Below are positions 36,686-44,770 of a DNA stretch of 64,000 nt, one piece after another. Source of the DNA: JABMMZ01 sp044357345 (GTDB lineage: Bacteria; Bacteroidota; Bacteroidia; NS11-12g; UBA955); the NCBI GenBank assembly GCA_044357345.1, contig JBIKPR010000001.1, positions 36,994-100,993 of the forward strand. Reading direction: 5' to 3'. Under the pieces are notes generated by a model. That model made no database searches. It was not told the origin of the DNA and saw only the letters and a list, made by a program, of their open reading frames with translations. A program made the translations under genes and the position numbers. Position 1 is the first letter of the stretch. Every line of letters begins with the position of its first letter.

Positions 36686-38149
36686 TTAATTTTTTATCAA
36701 TCCTGAAACAATCTTTGCACTCAGCAAACACAAAGGTATACCGCCACCAGGATGAACACTGCCTCCGCAAAAATACAGCCCATCTATTGAGCTACTAAAA
36801 TTGGCATGTCTAAAAAAAGCCGACATCATGTGGTTGCTGCTGCTGCCATATAAAGCACCTCTATATGACGATGTCTTACTTTCTATACTGCGTGGATCTA
36901 ATATCGATTCATTTGCAATAAAAGCATTCAAATCAACCTTTAATAAGCGTGATAGTTTTGAAATGGTGTTTTTTCGAGTTTCGGCAATAATATCATCCCA
37001 GTCTTGGCCTTCGTTTGCTGGTACATTTACCATTACAAACCAATTTTCGCATCCCTCAGGCGCATCGTCTATCTTATATTTCGAGCTAATATTAACATAA
37101 ATTGTCGGATCATCTCCAACGGTTTTATCTTGAAATATTTTAGAAAATTCCAATTCATAGTTTTCGGTAAAGAAAATGTTGTGCAAGTCCAATTCAGGAA
37201 ATTCTCTAGAAATACCCCAATAAAAAATCAGCGCACTGCTGCTCGATTCTAAATTTTTAACCCTTATTGGTGTCTCTACTTTGGGCAATAAATATTTATA
37301 AGTTGGGCTAATGTCCATATTGCTAATAAGCACATCTGTGGATATTTCAATTCCATTAATCTTAACTCCAGATACTTTATTTTTCTTTAACAATATCTCT
37401 TCAACTTTTTGATTGTATATAAATTTCACACCTTGACGTTCCGCCAAAGACACCAAACTATTGGTAATATCCACCATTCCTTTTTTTGGAAAAAAAGTTC
37501 CATAACCAAATTCTAAATGTGGAATAATATTCAAAGTAGACGGTGCCTTAAATGGGTTGCTGCCATTATACGTTGCAAAGCGGTTAAAAAACTGAATTGT
37601 TTTCGAATTATTAAACGTTTTAGAATTAACTTGGTTCATGGTCTTGAACATTCTTAAACGCCATAAATTCAGTATACCCTTAATCCCATTTCTGTTTAGA
37701 TAAGTACCCAGTTTATGCAAAGAATTCTCTAAAAAAACAGGCTTTGTTATGTCATACATTTTGGCACTGTTTTTCAAAAATCTTAAAACCGTCTTTTTAT
37801 CTTCCCCTAATTGCGAGTTCAATAGTTCTGCAAAATCATTGGTGTTTGTAGGGCAGATAAAACGTGTTCCATCTTCATAAAAGTAATGACAACCTTCATC
37901 AAGTTTGATGTAATTAAAATAATCGTGTGGATTTTCACCGCACAACTCAAACAATTCATCTACAAACATAGGCATGGTGAATAAAGAAGGGCCTGCATCA
38001 AAACGGTAAGCCCCTTGCTTAAACTCGCTCAATTTGCCACCTGGATAGCTATTGGCTTCATATACAGTAACATCGTAACCCATTTTACTCAACCTAATTG
38101 AGCTAGCTATCCCAGCTATTCCAGAACCTATTACAATACAAGTGCGCAT
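36686..38149 (-). CDS. Phytoene desaturase family (CrtI/CrtD-like) carotenoid enzyme
   Basis: 487 residues. FAD-binding GxGxxG at the N-terminus (VIGSGIAGIASSIRL, then YEANSYPGGKL), FDAGPSLFTMP at about 52-62, and the C-terminal FCGGSVHPGGGIPLCLLSAK that binds FAD in CrtI-type desaturases. It desaturates phytoene or a later (hydroxy)carotenoid at the membrane. No phytoene synthase is next to it, so CrtI and CrtD cannot be separated. The start faces the divergent VWA-type gene. Confidence 0.88.
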   Translation of the reverse strand: MRTCIVIGSGIAGIASSIRLSKMGYDVTVYEANSYPGGKLSEFKQGAYRFDAGPSLFTMPMFVDELFELCGENPHDYFNYIKLDEGCHYFYEDGTRFICPTNTNDFAELLNSQLGEDKKTVLRFLKNSAKMYDITKPVFLENSLHKLGTYLNRNGIKGILNLWRLRMFKTMNQVNSKTFNNSKTIQFFNRFATYNGSNPFKAPSTLNIIPHLEFGYGTFFPKKGMVDITNSLVSLAERQGVKFIYNQKVEEILLKKNKVSGVKINGIEISTDVLISNMDISPTYKYLLPKVETPIRVKNLESSSSALIFYWGISREFPELDLHNIFFTENYELEFSKIFQDKTVGDDPTIYVNISSKYKIDDAPEGCENWFVMVNVPANEGQDWDDIIAETRKNTISKLSRLLKVDLNAFIANESILDPRSIESKTSSYRGALYGSSSNHMMSAFFRHANFSSSIDGLYFCGGSVHPGGGIPLCLLSAKIVSGLIKN

Positions 38150-38238
38150 AATTTTAAAGCAAATAAAACTATAATTTGTTTTACTCTATGCACTAATTTA
38201 TAAAAAGAAAATATGACTTTAAAAATGACCCCATTGAG

Positions 38239-38270
38239 TTTCTTCATTTAAACTTTATAAATTACATTTG
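38239..38270 (+). promoter_or_regulatory. Promoter of the VWA-type membrane protein gene
   Basis: TTTC (38239-38242, one mismatch to TTTG), a 20-bp spacer, then TACATTTG (38263-38270), a full match to TAnnTTTG. The ATG at 38277 lies 7 bases after the -7 element, so the mRNA would be essentially leaderless. Confidence 0.6.
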
Positions 38271-38276
38271 CAAAAC

Positions 38277-40346
38277 ATGCAGCTACTATTATCCAGCCCT
38301 TGGTGGTTTATTCCCATTTGTCTATTGGCAGGGTTTGGATATGCCTATTTGCTTTATAAACCTCAATTCAAAGAAATGCCATACAAAGTCATGGCGGCTC
38401 TTCGTTTTTTGAGTGTTAGCCTTTTGTGTTTTTTCTTACTAGGTCCTGTGCTTGTACAATGGTTAAATGAAGTTCAAAAACCAAAGATATTAATGGTGCT
38501 TGATCAGTCAGAATCAATAATAGCCAATAAATATGCGAATTTTTACAAAAGTGATTTTTTGAATAAGTGGACTCAAGCGAAAGAACTATTAGGCGATGAA
38601 TATGAAGTTGAGTACTTGAGTTTGGGGAGCAAAATAAAAATCTCAGATTCTACAAGATTTAATCAAAAGAAAACCAACATAAGTCAGCTCTTTGATTATG
38701 TCAACAACACTTATGCTAGGGAAAATATTGGTGCTGTTATACTAGCCTCAGATGGAATCTATAACCGGGGTAATAATCCAATTTATAAATCTCTTAATAA
38801 AAATACAATTCTATACACCATTGGTATGGGAGATACCATATTAAAAAAGGATTTATTAATCAAAGAAGCAAACCACAATGCCATTGCATATTTGAACAAT
38901 CAATTTCCAATCGAAATTTCAATTTCAGCAAATGATTGTATCAATAGCTCATCAAACTTAAGTTTGACATGTGAAGGAAAAATACTTTATAATTCCACAA
39001 TTAATATCAATCAAAAAGATTTTTTCAAAACAATAAACATTGATCTTCTTGCTGACAAGCCAGGCACCATGCACATTGTAGCTAATTTAAGTCCTATTGC
39101 TGCTGAATTTTCGAATGCTAACAACCGCAAGGATATTTTTGTTGAGGTTATTGATGGTCGTGAAAAAATACTCCTGGCTTATCAAACCACACATCCAGAT
39201 ATTGGCGCCATTAAAGAATCGATTCAAACAAATCAGAATTATGAAGTGAATGCTCTTTCTCTGAATGAAATCAAATTGTCTGATTTAAATCTATACAGTG
39301 CCGTAATATTATACCAACTGCCTGGTAAAAACAGCAATTCCAGGGACTTGATCAGTTCAATTAAAAAAATACAAATTCCTGTTTGGTGTATTGTTGGAAA
39401 TCAAACGGCCATAGAACAACTAAGTCTTATAAACAACACCGCAAAAATCGATAAAAACCAAGGCAGGATGAATGAAAGTCAAGCCATTTTTAACTCAGAT
39501 TTTACTGCTTTTACCCTTGATCCTAATACCATCTCAAGCCTATCTGACTTGCCTCCCTTGAGTGCACCTTATGGTTTTTACAATGCAAGTATCGGTACTG
39601 AATCATTGCTCTATCAAAAAATCGGACAGGTCAACACACAAACACCCTTGTGGACCTTCAGCAATCAGAATGGTGAGAAGACTGCCTATTTGTTTGGTGA
39701 GGGATTTTGGCGTTGGAAATTATTCGACTTTGTAAAAAACGAATCCCATATAGCCAGTAATGAACTGGTAAGCAAAACCATACAGTACTTAACCGTAAAA
39801 GAAGACAAACGGAAATTTAGAGTTTACCCTCTGAAGAATGTTTATGAAGAAGACGAAGCGGTGAAGTTCCTTGCTGAATTATACAATTCAAGCTACGAAC
39901 CAGTTAATACAGCGAACGTTTTATTGAGTCTTACCGATGCCAACAATAAAACATACAATTATAACTTTAGTCCTATTGGCAAAACCTACCAACTAGACTT
40001 AGGATTTTTAAATCCTGGAATTTATACATTTAAAGCAAAAGCAAATGAAATAAATGAAACCATTAATGGCAAATTGCTTGTCAAACCTTTGCAAATTGAA
40101 TTGGTAAATACCAAAGCTGATTTTGGATTGCTCAGAGAAATTGCAGGAAATAATTCCGGCCAATTTTATCCAGCCGAAAAACTAGAATCATGCATAGAAA
40201 ATTTAAAGAAAAACACCAATATCACCTCGGTTTCATACAATGAGAAAAGACCGGATGAATTGATTAACATAAAATGGATTTTCTTTTTCCTACTGTTTAT
40301 AATTTCAGCGGAGTGGTTCATAAGAAAGTATGAAGGCGCCAACTAA
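38277..40346 (+). CDS. VWA-type membrane protein with MIDAS-like motif, function unknown
   Basis: 689 residues from the ATG at 38277. Two N-terminal membrane helices (about 9-25 and 38-60), then LDQSES with the MIDAS-type DxSxS pattern (D76, S78, S80) and a von Willebrand A-like fold, a long beta-rich extracytoplasmic part, and a C-terminal helix (about 668-685). The shape (helices, VWA-like domain, C-terminal anchor) resembles BatA/BatB-like or DUF-type Bacteroidota proteins. It overlaps the radical SAM gene by one base, so the two are coupled. Confidence 0.75.
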   Translation: MQLLLSSPWWFIPICLLAGFGYAYLLYKPQFKEMPYKVMAALRFLSVSLLCFFLLGPVLVQWLNEVQKPKILMVLDQSESIIANKYANFYKSDFLNKWTQAKELLGDEYEVEYLSLGSKIKISDSTRFNQKKTNISQLFDYVNNTYARENIGAVILASDGIYNRGNNPIYKSLNKNTILYTIGMGDTILKKDLLIKEANHNAIAYLNNQFPIEISISANDCINSSSNLSLTCEGKILYNSTININQKDFFKTINIDLLADKPGTMHIVANLSPIAAEFSNANNRKDIFVEVIDGREKILLAYQTTHPDIGAIKESIQTNQNYEVNALSLNEIKLSDLNLYSAVILYQLPGKNSNSRDLISSIKKIQIPVWCIVGNQTAIEQLSLINNTAKIDKNQGRMNESQAIFNSDFTAFTLDPNTISSLSDLPPLSAPYGFYNASIGTESLLYQKIGQVNTQTPLWTFSNQNGEKTAYLFGEGFWRWKLFDFVKNESHIASNELVSKTIQYLTVKEDKRKFRVYPLKNVYEEDEAVKFLAELYNSSYEPVNTANVLLSLTDANNKTYNYNFSPIGKTYQLDLGFLNPGIYTFKAKANEINETINGKLLVKPLQIELVNTKADFGLLREIAGNNSGQFYPAEKLESCIENLKKNTNITSVSYNEKRPDELINIKWIFFFLLFIISAEWFIRKYEGAN

Positions 40347-41323
40347 TGCGAATAATTCTCAAAAATAATCCTGTTTTATGTAACTATTATGTTACTTACC
40401 GCTGCAATGCAAAATGCAGTTTTTGTGATATTTGGAAAAAACCATCACCGTACGTTAATGCGGACAATGTAAAACAAAACCTTAAAGACTTAAAAAGACT
40501 CGGTGTTCAGGTTATCGATTTTACAGGTGGAGAACCCCTATTACATAGAGAATTGCCGCAATTTTTAGATTATGCTAAAGAATTAGGATTTATAACAACG
40601 GTAACGACCAACGCGCTGTTATATCCCAAAATGGCTGAGAGGCTTAAAGGAAAGATTGATATGCTTCATTTTTCTTTAGATTCTCCAATTGAATCAGAGC
40701 ACAATGAAAGTAGAGGGGTTGCTTTGTTCAAACAATTTACTGAGTCGATTGAAATCGCTAAAAAACTTGGGGAAAGACCAGATATCCTGTTTACGGTTTT
40801 TAGCCACAACATCCATCAAATTGAGGAGGTATATCAAACATTTTGTCTTCCAAATAATTTCATGTTGATCTTAAATCCAGTTTTTGAATACAATGAAGTT
40901 GGTTCAAGTTTAGACAATGAATCTTTATTAATCCTTGAAAAATGGGGCAAAAGAAAATTGGTGTATTTAAACCAAGGGTTTATTGAACTGAGAAAAGATG
41001 GGGGCAACCATATTGACAAACCAATTTGTCGAGCAGGCAGCAGCAGCATTGTTATTTCTCCAGAAAATGAGTTGGTATTGCCTTGTTACCACCTTGGCCT
41101 TGAAAATATTCCAATTAACAATCTGTTGTATTCAATTTGGAACAAGAATACAGTTCAAGAATCTATTAAACTCGAAGGCAAACATGCTTCTTGCGAGGGA
41201 TGCACAATTAATTGCTACATGCAAACTTCTTTTGCAACTGAAATAAGCAAATATTGGCTTCTAGCCTTACCCTCTACTTTAAAGTATAACTTGGAAAAGG
41301 GTACTTGGAAAAATTTAGTCTAG
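40346..41323 (+). CDS. Radical SAM protein with SPASM-like C-terminal cysteines
   Basis: 325 residues. The [4Fe-4S]-SAM motif is C20-x3-C24-x2-C27 (YRCNAKCSFCDIW), followed by FTGGEPLLH and LDSPIESEHN. The C-terminal third has further cysteines (CRAGSS, LPCYH, CEGCTINCYM) suggesting an auxiliary iron-sulfur cluster as in SPASM/twitch enzymes. Substrate unknown; such enzymes modify peptides, cofactors or lipids. Coupled to the VWA-type protein, which may be its partner. Its TAG is directly followed by the stop of the convergent dioxygenase. Confidence 0.88.
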   Translation: MRIILKNNPVLCNYYVTYRCNAKCSFCDIWKKPSPYVNADNVKQNLKDLKRLGVQVIDFTGGEPLLHRELPQFLDYAKELGFITTVTTNALLYPKMAERLKGKIDMLHFSLDSPIESEHNESRGVALFKQFTESIEIAKKLGERPDILFTVFSHNIHQIEEVYQTFCLPNNFMLILNPVFEYNEVGSSLDNESLLILEKWGKRKLVYLNQGFIELRKDGGNHIDKPICRAGSSSIVISPENELVLPCYHLGLENIPINNLLYSIWNKNTVQESIKLEGKHASCEGCTINCYMQTSFATEISKYWLLALPSTLKYNLEKGTWKNLV

Positions 41324-41857
41324 CTATATAAATTTAGGATCAGTTTCCATTACATGGCCACATGCTTTGCAAGTGCGCAATTCTTCATTTCCATAATACT
41401 CTCTGAATCTTGGAAGGAAATCATTTTCGATGTCCTTTAATTCAAAATAGGTTGAATGCAAAGGGTTGTTGCATTTTTCACAAAACCACAACAATCCATC
41501 GGTAAAGCCTTTTCCAGCACGAACCCGTTCAACAACCAAACCCAATGAACCTTCTGACCTTGTAGGTGAATGTGGGATTTTTCCTGAGAGCATAAACATA
41601 TCTCCAGCTTTCAGAGGAACATCAACCGGCTTGCCATCTACCTGAATTCTAACATTAATTTCACCCTCTAATTGATAAAAAAACTCTTCCGTTTCGTTGT
41701 AGTGGTAATCTTTCCTTGCATTGGGTCCAGCAACAACCATAACAATAAAATCACCAGCACCAATCGTGAGATTCTTATTGCCTACCGGTGGCTTTAATAA
41801 ATGACGGTTCTCTTCTATCCATTGATTAAAATTAAAAGGGGTGTTAATATTTGGCAT
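41324..41857 (-). CDS. nbaC: 3-hydroxyanthranilate 3,4-dioxygenase
   Basis: 177 residues, the bacterial cupin type. Iron ligands H52, E58 and H96 (YHYNETEEFF, KIPHSPTR), substrate residues R48, R100 and E111, and the C-terminal rubredoxin-like zinc cysteines C126/C129/C163/C166. It opens the ring of 3-hydroxyanthranilate to make the precursor of quinolinate, in tryptophan breakdown or NAD synthesis by the kynurenine route. Other kynurenine genes are not in the window. Upstream is TACTTTTG (41862-41869 on the minus strand), a -7 match. Confidence 0.95.
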   Translation of the reverse strand: MPNINTPFNFNQWIEENRHLLKPPVGNKNLTIGAGDFIVMVVAGPNARKDYHYNETEEFFYQLEGEINVRIQVDGKPVDVPLKAGDMFMLSGKIPHSPTRSEGSLGLVVERVRAGKGFTDGLLWFCEKCNNPLHSTYFELKDIENDFLPRFREYYGNEELRTCKACGHVMETDPKFI

Positions 41858-42060
41858 GTTTCAAAAGTATGAAAAAAAATATTAATGCGCCTAAAAATGA
41901 TAAAATGATGTTGGTCATTACAAGAGCTGTTTAATTTTCAATCGATTAGTTTGATTTAGACAGCCCAAAACTAAAATATTTTTCCAAAGATTTCATTTTT
42001 TTATCCCCGTTTGGTATTTTTGATTACATGAAGTTGATATAAAAGTCTCATATTCGCAGA

Positions 42061-42939
42061 ATGAATGAGCAAAACATGGATGTACCTTTAATTAATGTAA
42101 GACAAGTATTTCAGGAAAAAAACCCTAAGCTTGCCAAATTAATTCCAGGATTTCTATATAAATTTATCGAAAAAGTCATACATCAAGATGACTTAAACCG
42201 CATGCTTACAGCAGCAAAGGGTAAACAAGGTGTTGAATTTGCAAGATCTTGCTTTGATGAAATTGGGGTGACTATCACGTCCAAAAACATCCACAATGTG
42301 CCAACCACAGGCCGTTTAATTTTGGCCGCAAACCATCCATTGGGTGGCTTAGATGGAATGGGGTACATCAGTGAAGCACATAAAATCAGACCAGATGTTC
42401 GCTTTTTGGTGAACGATATTTTGATGAATGTGAAGCCACTTCAAGGAATATTTCTTGGGGTTAACAAACATGGAAGTAATGCTAAGCCATCCTTGCTGGC
42501 CGTTGAGCGTCAATTTGCTTCTGATGGTGCTACCCTAATTTTCCCTGCTGGTATGGTTTCTAGAAAGCAAGCCAATGGACAGATTATGGATTTAACCTGG
42601 CACAAAAGTTATATCACTAAATCGGTAAAATACAGAACCGATATTGTTCCAACTTTTGTAGAAGCAGAAAACAGCAAACGCTTTTACAGAGTAGCACAAT
42701 GGAGAAAGAAATTAGGCATTAAACTAAACATAGAAATGTTGCTTTTACCGTCTGAAATGTTCAAACAAAAAGGTAAAACAATTACCATCCACTTTGGAAA
42801 ACCAATTCCAGCTTACTTAATTAGGCATATTGGTGAACACCATAAAATTGCCAATGCCATGAAACATTTTGTTTATACGCTAAAAGACAATCCGGAAGGT
42901 GACTTTGAAGAATTTTACCACAAATTCAAACAAAAATAA
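42061..42939 (+). CDS. PlsC/OlsA-type lysolipid O-acyltransferase
   Basis: 292 residues. The acyltransferase active-site motif is NHPLGGLD (N91, H92, D98), with FPAGMVSRK as the second conserved block and TITIHFGKPIP as the fourth. The next gene encodes an OlsB-like N-acyltransferase. In Bacteroides an adjacent pair of this kind (GlsB/GlsA) makes glycine lipids, and OlsB/OlsA make ornithine lipids in Proteobacteria; this gene would add the second, ester-linked fatty acid. The head-group amino acid is not known here. Spacing to the next gene is 33 bp. Confidence 0.85.
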   Translation: MNEQNMDVPLINVRQVFQEKNPKLAKLIPGFLYKFIEKVIHQDDLNRMLTAAKGKQGVEFARSCFDEIGVTITSKNIHNVPTTGRLILAANHPLGGLDGMGYISEAHKIRPDVRFLVNDILMNVKPLQGIFLGVNKHGSNAKPSLLAVERQFASDGATLIFPAGMVSRKQANGQIMDLTWHKSYITKSVKYRTDIVPTFVEAENSKRFYRVAQWRKKLGIKLNIEMLLLPSEMFKQKGKTITIHFGKPIPAYLIRHIGEHHKIANAMKHFVYTLKDNPEGDFEEFYHKFKQK

Positions 42940-42972
42940 TTTTTTTAAATATTTCACGTATAAAATCGACAA

Positions 42973-43926
42973 ATGCAGGAGATCATCGAACCAATTGACA
43001 GACACTTATTAGAAGCCGAGTTAAACGAGGATGTCTTTGTAAGGCCAACCAATAACAGTGGCAATAAACTTTATATTGTAGACTGCCACAGCGCACCAAA
43101 TGTATTAAAAGAAATAGGTCGTCTTAGAGAATTGTCTTTCAGATTGGCAGGTGGTGGAACTGGCAAGGATTGTGACTTAGATGAATTTGATTTTGGGCCT
43201 ACAGCCTACAAACAATTAATTGTTTGGCAACCCGAAGACAAAGAAATCATAGGCGGTTATAGATTTATATTGACCAACAATGCCCGACAAGCCGATGGCT
43301 CATACCATCTTGCAACCACGGAAATATATGAATTCAGTGAGCGCATGAAGAATTTCTATTTTTTAAAAACAATAGAATTGGGTCGTTCATTTGTACAACC
43401 AAAATACCAACCCAGTGCAGAAAACAGAAAAGGTTTATTTAGCTTAGACAACCTATGGGATGGTTTAGGTGCTTTAATCATCAATTACCCTGAGGTTGAT
43501 TACTTCTTTGGCAAGGTAACTATGTACACGCATTTTAACAGCGAAGCAAGAGATTTAATCCTAAGCTTCCTGCACCACTATTTCCCTGACAATGAAAAAT
43601 TGATCAGCGTTGAAAATCCGGTAACCATAACACATGACACCTCAGAGTTTCTTAATGCACTTAAAGCATTAGAATATAAAGAGGGACATCATTTACTAAA
43701 TGCACGTGTGCGTGAACTTGGCGAAAACATTCCTCCACTTTTTAATTCATATATGAACACTTCGCCTACCATGAAGACTTTCCCAACCTGCATCAACAGC
43801 CACTTTGGCGATGTGGAAGAAACAGGCATTATGGTAACAATAAAAGATATATACGAATCTAAAAAAGATAGACATGTAAGTTCATTTCTGAAATATTTAG
43901 AAAGCAAAGAGCATACAAACAACTAA
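42973..43926 (+). CDS. OlsB/GlsB-like N-acyltransferase (GNAT fold)
   Basis: 317 residues. GNAT-type acyltransferase with VLKEIGRLRELSFR, DLDEFD, IGGYRFI and a central ELGRSFVQPKY block, as in OlsB-like amino-acid N-acyltransferases (hemolysin-like family). It would transfer a 3-hydroxy fatty acid from acyl carrier protein to the amino group of an amino acid (glycine or ornithine in studied cases). Paired with the upstream O-acyltransferase, it forms a two-gene aminolipid unit (inference from family and adjacency). Confidence 0.82.
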   Translation: MQEIIEPIDRHLLEAELNEDVFVRPTNNSGNKLYIVDCHSAPNVLKEIGRLRELSFRLAGGGTGKDCDLDEFDFGPTAYKQLIVWQPEDKEIIGGYRFILTNNARQADGSYHLATTEIYEFSERMKNFYFLKTIELGRSFVQPKYQPSAENRKGLFSLDNLWDGLGALIINYPEVDYFFGKVTMYTHFNSEARDLILSFLHHYFPDNEKLISVENPVTITHDTSEFLNALKALEYKEGHHLLNARVRELGENIPPLFNSYMNTSPTMKTFPTCINSHFGDVEETGIMVTIKDIYESKKDRHVSSFLKYLESKEHTNN

Positions 43927-43969
43927 TAAACAGCATTTTAAAATAGATTTCAAATTTTCTAACATTTTT

Positions 43970-44000
43970 TTTGCATAGAAAATTTAAAATTCTATATTTG
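43970..44000 (+). promoter_or_regulatory. Strong promoter for the tRNA-Asn transcript
   Basis: TTTG (43970-43973), 19-bp spacer, TATATTTG (43993-44000): a full match to the Bacteroidota consensus on both elements. Transcription would start near 44007 and run through a tRNA-like remnant into the tRNA. Confidence 0.85.
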
Positions 44001-44017
44001 CACTCCTTTTAGGAAGA

Positions 44018-44057
44018 TTCCTTGATAGCTCTCCCGATAGCTATCGGGAGGTTAGAG
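44018..44057 (+). repeat. Broken copy of the tRNA-Asn 5' half interrupted by a 20-nt perfect palindrome
   Basis: TTCCTTGATAGCTC (44018-44031) repeats exactly the 14 bases that begin at 44097 at the tRNA. It is then interrupted by the palindrome CTCCCGATAGCTATCGGGAG (44031-44050), and GGTTAGAG (44050-44057) continues the tRNA D-arm match. After that similarity ends. It lies in the leader of the tRNA transcript and would fold as a stable hairpin. It may be a decayed second tRNA gene hit by a small palindromic element. Confidence 0.75.
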
Positions 44058-44097
44058 AACCTGAATAGAGACTTTAACTAAAGTAAATCGGACATAT

Positions 44098-44171
44098 TCC
44101 TTGATAGCTCAGCTGGTTAGAGCGAGTGACTGTTAATCACTAGGTCCCTGGTTCGAGCCCAGGTCAGGGAG
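44098..44171 (+). tRNA. tRNA-Asn (anticodon GTT)
   Basis: Full cloverleaf: acceptor TCCTTGA/TCAGGGA with one G-T pair, D-arm with AGCTCAGCTGGTTAGAGC, anticodon stem AGTGA/TCACT around CTGTTAA (anticodon GTT), T-arm with GGTTCGAGCCC, discriminator G. CCA is not encoded. It has its own promoter at 43970-44000 and a terminator just after it. A decayed recombinase frame ends inside its 3' end. Confidence 0.95.
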
Positions 44172-44613
44172 CACAAATGGGAAAGAGGTCAAATTTGACC
44201 TCTTTTTCTTTTTCTACCCTTTGTAAACCCTTGAAAATGTTAATGATATGAGTAAATGGCTCAGCAATTGGGGTGGTTGTATTTTCACCATCCAGAATTT
44301 CAATCTTATCATTAAAAATACAACCAAGCAACTTTGACTTGATTTTACCACTTGATTTCTCATAAAAACCAACCAAATCCTAAAGCATTGGCACCTGATG
44401 ATTTAAATATTCATCAAATGGAGATACGACCTCTTTCATGTTTTTAAGAGCATTCCTGTCTTTGAATAACTGTAAATCAATAACATTTGTCAAGTTCATG
44501 TATTCATCAAATGAATTAATTTTACCATCTAAATATTGGTTCTGTAAATTAGATAGACGTGTTTCTCCTGTTTGAATGCTAGTCTCTAATTCTTTTTCTG
44601 GCTCTAATTTCAT
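44164..44613 (-). pseudogene. Decayed serine recombinase, C-terminal fragment with in-frame TAG
   Basis: One minus-strand frame interrupted by TAG at 44380-44382: 77 codons before it and about 70 after, read as QVPML-stop-DLVGFYEKSSG. The pattern LFKDRNALKNMKEVVSPFDEYL, FYEKSSGKIKSKLLGCIFNDKIEI and IINIFKGL matches the coiled-coil and C-terminal tail of Bacteroidota large serine recombinases. The catalytic and DNA-binding domains are gone; a further in-frame TAA lies just upstream. The frame runs through the tRNA terminator and stops inside the tRNA 3' end, so its last about 20 codons are probably not original coding sequence. Confidence 0.65.
44182..44213 (+). terminator. Terminator of the tRNA-Asn transcript
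   Basis: The 24-nt palindrome 44182-44205 (10-bp stem, AATT loop when folded) is followed by TTTCTTTTTC. It begins 11 bases after the tRNA end. Confidence 0.88.
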
Positions 44614-44770
44614 CTTCTTTTCTAAAAACGCTTATTTAATACCTTTTTGTACGTTTCAATTGTATTGGCTGAATTTTGTATACCAATTTAAGACCTCTCT
44701 AACTTTATCTTCCATTAAAGAAGATGTAAACTTCTGCCCTGGTATTGCTAATGCGATGTTATAATTTAGT

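Noticed and set aside
36564..36770. Small gene between tolC and the desaturase
   Set aside because: It overlaps the desaturase end in another frame and has no coding features.
44164..44613. Two separate small genes at 44164-44376 and 44380-44613
   Set aside because: They are one frame broken by a TAG, and together match a recombinase C-terminus.
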